Source: an uncultured Peptococcaceae bacterium
GTDB lineage: Bacteria > Bacillota > Peptococcia > Peptococcales > Peptococcaceae
NCBI GenBank assembly: GCA_900553245.1
Contig: USCP01000041.1
Location: 1 to 11,119, forward strand
DNA: 11,119 nt
Direction: 5' to 3'
A model generated the notes under the pieces. The model worked only from the letters and a program-made list of their open reading frames with translations, was not told the origin of the DNA and ran no database searches. This document shows positions 6,626 to 11,119 of the stretch, in pieces. Made by a program: the position numbers and the translations under genes. Within the stretch, counting starts at the first letter, position 1, and every line of letters begins with the position of its first letter.

Positions 6626-6658
6626 GTAAACAATTCTCAACGATTTTCTCTATTTGCA

Positions 6659-6667
6659 TGATATAAT
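6659..6667 (+). promoter_or_regulatory. Extended -10 promoter of the TetR-family gene
   Basis: TGA followed by a perfect TATAAT (6662-6667) forms an extended -10 element, 34 bases before the start codon. No convincing -35 box is present at 16-18 bases upstream. Confidence 0.6.
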
Positions 6668-6701
6668 GAAAGAACTACTATCTTGTATGGAGGTCTGTAT
6701 C

Positions 6702-7265
6702 ATGTCAGATATTACAAAGCACGCCCTCGAAGCCAGTCTAAAACATCTGCTTTTGAAAAAGCCTCTGAACAAAATCACCATCAGCGATATTGCTGAGGAT
6801 TGCGGAATCAGTCGAATGACCTTCTATTATCATTTTAAAGACATCTATGATTTGGTCGAATGGACTTGTACCGAAGAGGCTTCAAAGGCGCTGGCAGGAA
6901 ATAAAACCTACAATACTTGGCAAGAAGGTTTGGTTAATATTTTCAATGCAGTGCTTGAAAACAAACCCATCGTGTTGAATGTCTATCATTCAGTCAGTCG
7001 TGAACAGTTGGAACGTTATCTTTACGCGGTCACCTACGAGCTCCTCATCCAAGTGATTGAAGAGCAATCTGTCGACATGTCGGTGCGCCAAGATGACAAG
7101 GAGCGTATCGCTCACTTTTATAAGTATGCCTTTGTCGGCGTCTTGCTCGATTGGGTGCGCCACGATATGCGTGATGATCCTCAAAAAATGGTCGAAAACA
7201 TTAACCTTATCATGCATGAAAATATCTTGAACGCTTTAGAGCGTTATCGCAACGATAAAACATAA
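6702..7265 (+). CDS. TetR/AcrR family transcriptional regulator (DhaS-like)
   Basis: A 187-residue DNA-binding protein. The N-terminal helix-turn-helix is clear: KITISDIAEDCGISRMTFYYHF (25-46) followed by KDIYDLVEW, which is the sequence style of the DhaS-like subgroup of TetR regulators. The C-terminal part is helical and variable and would bind a ligand or form the dimer. The ATG at 6702 is preferred because GGAGG (6689-6693) is 8 bases upstream; in-frame starts further upstream would overlap the promoter. The oleate hydratase gene lies 139 bases downstream on the same strand, so it is the most likely target, with fatty acids as the plausible effector. This is inference from neighbourhood. 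Activator or repressor action cannot be decided from the sequence. Confidence 0.9.
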   Translation: MSDITKHALEASLKHLLLKKPLNKITISDIAEDCGISRMTFYYHFKDIYDLVEWTCTEEASKALAGNKTYNTWQEGLVNIFNAVLENKPIVLNVYHSVSREQLERYLYAVTYELLIQVIEEQSVDMSVRQDDKERIAHFYKYAFVGVLLDWVRHDMRDDPQKMVENINLIMHENILNALERYRNDKT

Positions 7266-7295
7266 ACAAAACGCACTCTCTGTTTAGAACTCTAT

Positions 7296-7340
7296 CAGAG
7301 GCCCACCCTTGATAAAAACTTTATCAAGGGTGGGCCTCTG
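7296..7340. repeat. Perfect 21-bp inverted repeat between the TetR gene and oleate hydratase
   Basis: Positions 7296-7316 and 7320-7340 are exact reverse complements around a three-base AAC loop. The outer part is GC-rich (CAGAGGCCCACCC) and the inner part is TTGATAAA/TTTATCAA. It lies 31 bases after the regulator stop and 65 bases before the oleate hydratase start. No T-run follows on either strand, so it is not a standard intrinsic terminator, though such a stable hairpin may still reduce read-through or protect an mRNA end. It may also serve as the operator of the adjacent regulator. Confidence 0.75.
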
Positions 7341-7404
7341 TCTATGGTGAAAAATCAGTCGTTTTCTTACAATAGGAGCAACATTAAACAAGGAGGGCTT
7401 ACTC

Positions 7405-9180
7405 ATGTACTATTCCAGTGGTAATTACGAAGCCTTTGCCCGTCCGGAAAAGCCGGCGGGTGTTGACAACAAATCTGCATATATCATCGGCACCGGTTTA
7501 GCCGCGCTGTCTGCCGCTTGCTATTTGGTGCGCGACGGCCAAATGAAGGGCGAACACATTCATATTTTTGAAAAAGACCCCATCCCCGGCGGCGCTTGTG
7601 ACGGTTGGGAATATCCCGGTCTTGGCTACGTGATGCGTGGCGGACGTGAAATGGACAATCATTTTGAAGTCATGTGGGATCTCTTCCGTTCCATTCCTTC
7701 CATTGAAACAGAAGGTGTCAGCGTTTTGGATGAATACTATTGGCTCAATAAAAAAGATCCAAACTTCTCTCTTTGCCGTGTCACCGAAAAGCAAGGACAA
7801 GATGCCCATACAGATGGTAAGTTTGACATTTCTGATGACGGCGCCATGCAAATCATGACCTTATTCCTTACGCCGGATGAGGCACTGTATAACAAGCGCA
7901 TTCAAGAGTTTTTCGATGACGAAGTATTTGACAGCAACTTCTGGCTCTATTGGCGTACGATGTTTGCCTTCGAAAATTGGCACAGTGCCTTGGAAGTAAA
8001 GCGTTATCTGAAACGTTATATTCACCACATCGGTGGCTTGCCTAATCTCGATGCCTTACGCTTTACCAAGTACAATCAGTATGAATCCATGATTCTGCCA
8101 ATGATTAAATACTTAGAAGACCACAATGTGCAGTTCCATTACAACACCAAGGTGGTCAATGTCATTTTTGACATCAGTGATGCGCGTAAGGTGGCAAAAC
8201 GGATTGACTTGTTGGTTGATAAAAATGCCGAACAAATTGCACTTACCGAAAACGATCTCGTCTTTATCACCAACGGTGGCTGCGTAGAAAATTCCACCTA
8301 CGGTTCCCAAACCGAACCGGCACCATACAAAACAGACATTGCCCCAGGCGGTGGTTGGGATATGTGGCGTCGCATCGCCGCTCAAGATGCCTCCTTTGGT
8401 CGCCCCGATAAATTCTGCTATGATCCTGAACAAACCAATTGGATGAGTGCCACCGTCACCACCTTAGACCAACGCATTGTGCCTTACATCATTAAAATTT
8501 GTAAGCGCGATCCGTTTTCTGGCGGTGTTGTGACCGGTGGGATTGTGACTGCCAAGGACTCTAACTGGCTCCTAAGCTGGACCTTTAACCGTCAGCCACA
8601 ATTCCGCAATCAACCAAAAAATCAACTTGTTGGTTGGATTTATGGTCTCTTTACCGACAAACCGGGAAACTACATTGAAAAACCGATGCGTGATTGCACC
8701 GGTGAAGAAATCTGCATGGAATGGCTCTATCATCTCGGCGTGCCGGAAGAGGACATTCCTGATTTGGCAAAAAACAGCGCCAACACCATTCCTTGTATGA
8801 TGCCTTACATCACCGCCTTCTTTATGCCTCGTGAAGCTGGCGATCGTCCGGATGTAGTGCCAAAGGGGGCTGTCAACTTCGCCTTTATCGGTCAATTTGC
8901 CGAAACCCCACGAGACACTATTTTTACGACTGAATATTCTATGCGAACCGGAATGGAAGCGGTCTATCGTTTACTCGATGTCGACCGTGGCGTTCCGGAA
9001 GTATGGGGTAGTACCTACGACATCCGTGATTTGCTTGATGCGACCATCAAACTCCGCGACGGCAGACCACTCACTGAGCTTAAGCTAAGCATGACTGAAA
9101 AAATTGCCACCAAAATCGCGCTGGAACATCTTGCCGATACGGATATTGCAAAGCTCCTTAAGCTCTATCACATCATTTAA
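7405..9180 (+). CDS. ohyA: Oleate hydratase (MCRA family, FAD-dependent)
   Basis: This enzyme adds water to the cis-9 double bond of oleate (and related acids) to give 10-hydroxystearate, EC 4.2.1.53, acting at the cytoplasmic face of the membrane. The 591-residue length is standard. The dinucleotide-binding motif is IIGTGLAALSAACYL (27-41), followed by FEKDPIPGGACDGWEY (55-70). RGGREMDNHFEVMWDL (78-93) holds Glu82 and KRYLKRYIHH (199-208) holds Tyr201; both match the catalytic positions reported for staphylococcal OhyA. The C-terminal region retains FIGQFAETPRDTIFTTEYSMRTGMEAVY. A strong AGGAGG (7391-7396) lies 8 bases before the ATG. It is preceded by the TetR-family gene and followed by a strong terminator, so it is likely monocistronic. 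The role is probably detoxification of host unsaturated fatty acids. A weak TACAAT at 7368-7373 could be its -10 box. Confidence 0.97.
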   Translation: MYYSSGNYEAFARPEKPAGVDNKSAYIIGTGLAALSAACYLVRDGQMKGEHIHIFEKDPIPGGACDGWEYPGLGYVMRGGREMDNHFEVMWDLFRSIPSIETEGVSVLDEYYWLNKKDPNFSLCRVTEKQGQDAHTDGKFDISDDGAMQIMTLFLTPDEALYNKRIQEFFDDEVFDSNFWLYWRTMFAFENWHSALEVKRYLKRYIHHIGGLPNLDALRFTKYNQYESMILPMIKYLEDHNVQFHYNTKVVNVIFDISDARKVAKRIDLLVDKNAEQIALTENDLVFITNGGCVENSTYGSQTEPAPYKTDIAPGGGWDMWRRIAAQDASFGRPDKFCYDPEQTNWMSATVTTLDQRIVPYIIKICKRDPFSGGVVTGGIVTAKDSNWLLSWTFNRQPQFRNQPKNQLVGWIYGLFTDKPGNYIEKPMRDCTGEEICMEWLYHLGVPEEDIPDLAKNSANTIPCMMPYITAFFMPREAGDRPDVVPKGAVNFAFIGQFAETPRDTIFTTEYSMRTGMEAVYRLLDVDRGVPEVWGSTYDIRDLLDATIKLRDGRPLTELKLSMTEKIATKIALEHLADTDIAKLLKLYHII

Positions 9181-9210
9181 TTTTGCTCCTCCGCTCATCA
9201 TACCTTCAAT

Positions 9211-9246
9211 AAAAATAGACGCAAGCAGATACTTGCGTCTATTTTT
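9211..9246. terminator. Strong bidirectional terminator after oleate hydratase
   Basis: A perfect 15-bp stem (9211-9225 with 9232-9246; core TAGACGCAAG/CTTGCGTCTA) with a six-base loop CAGATA ends in five T and more T-rich sequence. It lies 30 bases after the ohyA stop. A-runs on the left give it the same form on the minus strand. Confidence 0.92.
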
Positions 9247-9269
9247 ATTTCAAGCCTTCTGTCCTTTTA

Positions 9270-9298
9270 TTGACAATTACAACAGGCTTCGATAAGAT
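9270..9298 (+). promoter_or_regulatory. Promoter of tadA and tRNA-Ser
   Basis: A perfect TTGACA (9270-9275) and TAAGAT (9293-9298) are separated by 17 bases, 22 bases before the tadA start codon. An overlapping TAATAT (9298-9303) is a weaker alternative -10. Confidence 0.75.
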
Positions 9299-9320
9299 AA
9301 TATAGATATGAGGTGAGTCT

Positions 9321-9776
9321 ATGGATTTACAAATGATTGATGAAGCAATCACCGAAGCCAAAAAGGCCTTGGCCCACGACGATGTGCCCATTGGTGCAGT
9401 GGTCACCTACAACGGCGATATTATCGGTCGCGGGCACAACACACGCGAACGGGATCATGATCCTGTCGGTCATGCGGAAATCAATGCCATGCGCGATGCT
9501 GCCCGTCATTTGGGTCATTGGCAACTTGACGACTGTGTGCTTTACGTCACCCATGAGCCTTGTCCAATGTGTGCCGGTGCCATGCTCCTCTCTCATATTT
9601 CTACTGTCGTCTACGGTGCGTCTGAACCAACCTACGGCGTATGTGGCAGTCAAATGAATTTGGTCCAGTTTCCCGGATTTCCAAATAACCTTCGTATTCG
9701 CGGACCAATTGACCAAGTTCGATGCGCGGCACTCACCCGCGACTTTTTTCAACGTCTGCGCGAAACGCGTCAATAA
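9321..9776 (+). CDS. tadA: tRNA-specific adenosine deaminase (A34 to inosine)
   Basis: TadA deaminates the wobble adenosine of tRNA-Arg(ACG) to inosine, a zinc-dependent and normally essential reaction. The 151-residue protein has the cytidine-deaminase-like fold: DVPIGAVV (21-28), the zinc and proton-shuttle motif HAE (His51, Glu53) and PCPMC (Cys81 and Cys84), then GSQMNL and a C-terminal helix. The PCPMC motif is preceded by VTHEP instead of the more usual VTLEP, a minor change. The GAGGTGAG Shine-Dalgarno (9310-9317) is just upstream of the ATG. tRNA-Ser(CGA) follows after only 8 bases with no promoter seen between, so both are probably made as one transcript. Related deaminases such as guanine deaminase share the fold, but the size and motifs fit TadA. 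Confidence 0.93.
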   Translation: MDLQMIDEAITEAKKALAHDDVPIGAVVTYNGDIIGRGHNTRERDHDPVGHAEINAMRDAARHLGHWQLDDCVLYVTHEPCPMCAGAMLLSHISTVVYGASEPTYGVCGSQMNLVQFPGFPNNLRIRGPIDQVRCAALTRDFFQRLRETRQ

Positions 9777-9784
9777 TTCCATAT

Positions 9785-9872
9785 GGAGATGTACCCAAGT
9801 GGCTGAAGGGTCCGCACTCGAAATGCGGTAGGCGTTTCACGACGCGCGAGGGTTCAAATCCCTCCATCTCCG
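9785..9872 (+). tRNA. tRNA-Ser (anticodon CGA)
   Basis: An 88-base type II tRNA: acceptor GGAGATG/CATCTCC with discriminator G, anticodon stem CCGCA/TGCGG with loop CTCGAAA, a long variable arm, and T-arm AGGG-TTCAAAT-CCCT. The anticodon CGA reads UCG. The long variable arm and the G discriminator are standard serine identity elements. CCA is not encoded (TAT follows). It starts 8 bases after tadA stops. Confidence 0.95.
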
Positions 9873-9873
9873 T

Positions 9874-9903
9874 ATCCCCTGCAAATATGCAGGGGATTTT
9901 TTT
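9874..9903 (+). terminator. Intrinsic terminator after tRNA-Ser
   Basis: A perfect 10-bp stem ATCCCCTGCA/TGCAGGGGAT (9874-9883 with 9888-9897) with a four-base AATA loop is followed by a run of seven T (9897-9903). It begins immediately after the tRNA. Confidence 0.93.
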
Positions 9904-9979
9904 ATTCATTTTCCTTCTGCCCCTTTACTCGGAGTGTCGCCTTTTGTTACATTTTGGGACGCCACGTCATTTTTGTCCA

Positions 9980-10008
9980 TATAGCGACCTGTGGTCACGC
10001 GCTATACT
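9980..10008 (+). promoter_or_regulatory. Inverted repeat overlapping the -10 box of the last gene
   Basis: TATAGCG (9980-9986) and CGCTATA (10000-10006) are perfect inverted arms around a 13-base spacer, which itself holds GACC/GGTC. The right arm overlaps a good -10 box TATACT (10003-10008). The expected -35 position falls in the left arm and does not match consensus. The layout suggests an operator that would block or assist polymerase at this promoter. Confidence 0.5.
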
Positions 10009-10044
10009 ACACTATGAGAATGATTGACAAAGGCGATGGTAGTT

Positions 10045-11064
10045 ATGAAAACAACAGATATGAACAGATTATTAGTAGAAGCCACGGTACAGCGCACCCT
10101 TGAACGGTTGACCGAAGCACCCGAAAGAGAAATCCGAAATCTCATCGATATGGGTTTGGAGTTTTCCGAGGGACGCTTTCAAAAGCAAATCTTTGCCACC
10201 GCGCAAACCATGCTACAAAACCCAAACAGTGCCTATTACACCTTGGTCAAGCATGCAGCAAACCATATTGACCATGAACGCCTCCTCAACTTTGGCATGA
10301 ACCTCGGCTATGAAAGCTGCACCAAAGGGGCCGGCACCATTCGTGCCATCGAAGCGCAGGAAGGTTTTAACATCCCTTGGGCGCTTACCCTCTCTTTAAA
10401 TAGCCACATAACAAATAGCCACATAACGCTCGATGTTTATGATCGCATCTTCGAACAAAGCACTGCCCTAGGCATCTATACCACCTTATTGTATGTAAAT
10501 GACGATTTTTTTGAGATTTTTCCTCTAATCAAGAAACATTCTCACATGGCCTTTGTGCTCTTTGTAAACGGCAATGCCCTTAGCGACGCCTGTCTACAAA
10601 CACTTCACGAGCTAAAGAACATCTTAATCTGTATTGCCGATGACGACAGTGCTCCCGAAGCCTGCAAAAAGCTCTACGATGCACATATGCTCTATGGCAT
10701 CTATCATCTATATAATGAAAGAAATTATCAACAAATAAACAGCGAAGCGTGGTTAGACACCCTCCTACCACACCATCCATCCCTTGTCATGAGTATAAAC
10801 GAGGACCATTGCCCACTACGAATTTCAAGTGCTGTATTTGAATTTATCCGTCAAGAACGAGAAAGCCAGCGCTATCCGTTTATCCTGATGGACTTGCAGC
10901 ACGACCTCCAACTCATCGATCAAATTATTTCCGATGATCTTTGTATGGTCGGCTTTGATAAAGGCGGCGCCCTCCACACCTTAGACGGTCGTTCCGATAA
11001 TCCAATGCATAATATATTTGAACATCCCCTCAAAGAGATTCTCAAGGATGCCCTCAAAAAATAA
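10045..11064 (+). CDS. Radical SAM-like protein lacking the CxxxCxxC cluster motif (putative pseudoenzyme)
   Basis: A 339-residue soluble protein. From memory of the family, its order of segments follows Bacillota radical SAM proteins with a long N-terminal extension: NPNSAYYTLVKHA (59-71), EGFNIPWALTLSL (106-118), a helix with STALGIYTTLLYVND (139-153), VLFVNGNALSD (171-181), KNILICIADD (191-200), YPFILMDLQHD (277-287) and GGALHTLDGRSDNPMHNI (307-324). In such enzymes NIPW is followed by the iron-sulfur CxxxCxxC motif and the later strand by a GGEP motif; here both are absent, with NSHITNSHIT (119-128) at the first site and VNDD at the second. Auxiliary cysteines also appear lost. The ATG 10045 is chosen as the nearest to an AAAGG site (10029-10033, 11 bases); TTG 10024 and ATG 10036 are alternatives. 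It may be a regulatory or scaffolding pseudoenzyme. The fold assignment is tentative. Confidence 0.7.
   Translation: MKTTDMNRLLVEATVQRTLERLTEAPEREIRNLIDMGLEFSEGRFQKQIFATAQTMLQNPNSAYYTLVKHAANHIDHERLLNFGMNLGYESCTKGAGTIRAIEAQEGFNIPWALTLSLNSHITNSHITLDVYDRIFEQSTALGIYTTLLYVNDDFFEIFPLIKKHSHMAFVLFVNGNALSDACLQTLHELKNILICIADDDSAPEACKKLYDAHMLYGIYHLYNERNYQQINSEAWLDTLLPHHPSLVMSINEDHCPLRISSAVFEFIRQERESQRYPFILMDLQHDLQLIDQIISDDLCMVGFDKGGALHTLDGRSDNPMHNIFEHPLKEILKDALKK
10398..10427 (+). repeat. Exact 15-base tandem duplication inside the radical SAM-like gene
   Basis: The 15 bases at 10398-10412 (AAATAGCCACATAAC) are repeated exactly at 10413-10427. Being a multiple of three, the duplication keeps the frame and encodes NSHIT twice. 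Exact identity, including third positions, points to a recent slippage event. Confidence 0.9.
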
Positions 11065-11119
11065 GGCTCTTCACGAATTTCGGTTGGAAAATAAAATAAT
11101 TACAAAAACACGAGCATGC

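Noticed and set aside
7498..7851. Minus-strand open frames inside oleate hydratase (also 8113-8433 and 8572-8895)
   Set aside because: All are antisense to a clearly conserved enzyme gene and lack ribosome binding sites or motifs.
9327..9782. Open frame of 151 codons on the minus strand opposite tadA
   Set aside because: It mirrors tadA almost exactly, has no recognisable motif, and tadA has the catalytic residues and ribosome binding site.
9722..10027. Open frame of 101 codons crossing the end of tadA and tRNA-Ser
   Set aside because: It runs through a tRNA gene and a terminator hairpin and has no ribosome binding site.
11065..11119. Terminator or next gene at the right edge
   Set aside because: The last 55 bases show no hairpin with a T-run, no ribosome binding site and no coding signal.

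Overview
The window looks like chromosomal DNA from a low-to-moderate-GC member of the Bacillota. It has strong AGGAGG-type ribosome binding sites, consensus sigma-A promoters (TTGAC/TTGCA boxes with 17-base spacers), tRNA genes without an encoded CCA end, an rpsB-tsf pair, and a fatty acid kinase module (FakA with a DegV-type FakB) as used by Gram-positive bacteria. I cannot name the genus. A class such as Negativicutes or Clostridia is possible, but this is inference only. There is no sign of phage, insertion sequence, CRISPR array or plasmid functions.

Layout, left half (all minus strand). At the left edge is the first part of tsf (EF-Ts). Upstream of it is rpsB (ribosomal protein S2), with its own strong promoter, a structured leader and a terminator-like hairpin between rpsB and tsf. 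Next comes a tight cluster: fakA, a DegV/FakB gene whose Shine-Dalgarno overlaps the fakA stop, and a small charge-segregated single-pass membrane protein whose Shine-Dalgarno overlaps the fakB stop. The cluster ends in a clear terminator. An almost perfect 20-bp palindrome sits on the predicted fakA promoter. Before fakA lie an Eis-like GNAT acetyltransferase and a DUF2156 (lysyl-PG-synthase C-terminal-like) gene with overlapping ends, driven by an extended -10 promoter. A tRNA-Val(GAC) gene with its own promoter and terminator closes the minus-strand half.

Right half (plus strand). A TetR-family regulator of the DhaS-like kind precedes a complete oleate hydratase gene, separated by a perfect 21-bp hairpin. 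Then come a strong terminator, tadA (tRNA adenosine deaminase), a tRNA-Ser(CGA) eight bases after it, another terminator, and a 339-residue protein that looks like a radical SAM family relative without the iron-sulfur cysteine motif.

Themes. FakAB activates exogenous fatty acids to acyl-phosphates for phospholipid synthesis. Oleate hydratase converts host oleate to 10-hydroxystearate. The window therefore carries two separate ways to handle environmental fatty acids, probably under different regulators. Two genes are disrupted as written: fakB by a one-base frameshift and DUF2156 by an in-frame TAG. Both otherwise keep intact conserved sequence on each side, so they are recent lesions, sequence errors or recoding. 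The most unusual gene is the cluster-less radical SAM-like protein, in which a 15-base tandem duplication sits just where the cysteine motif would be expected.
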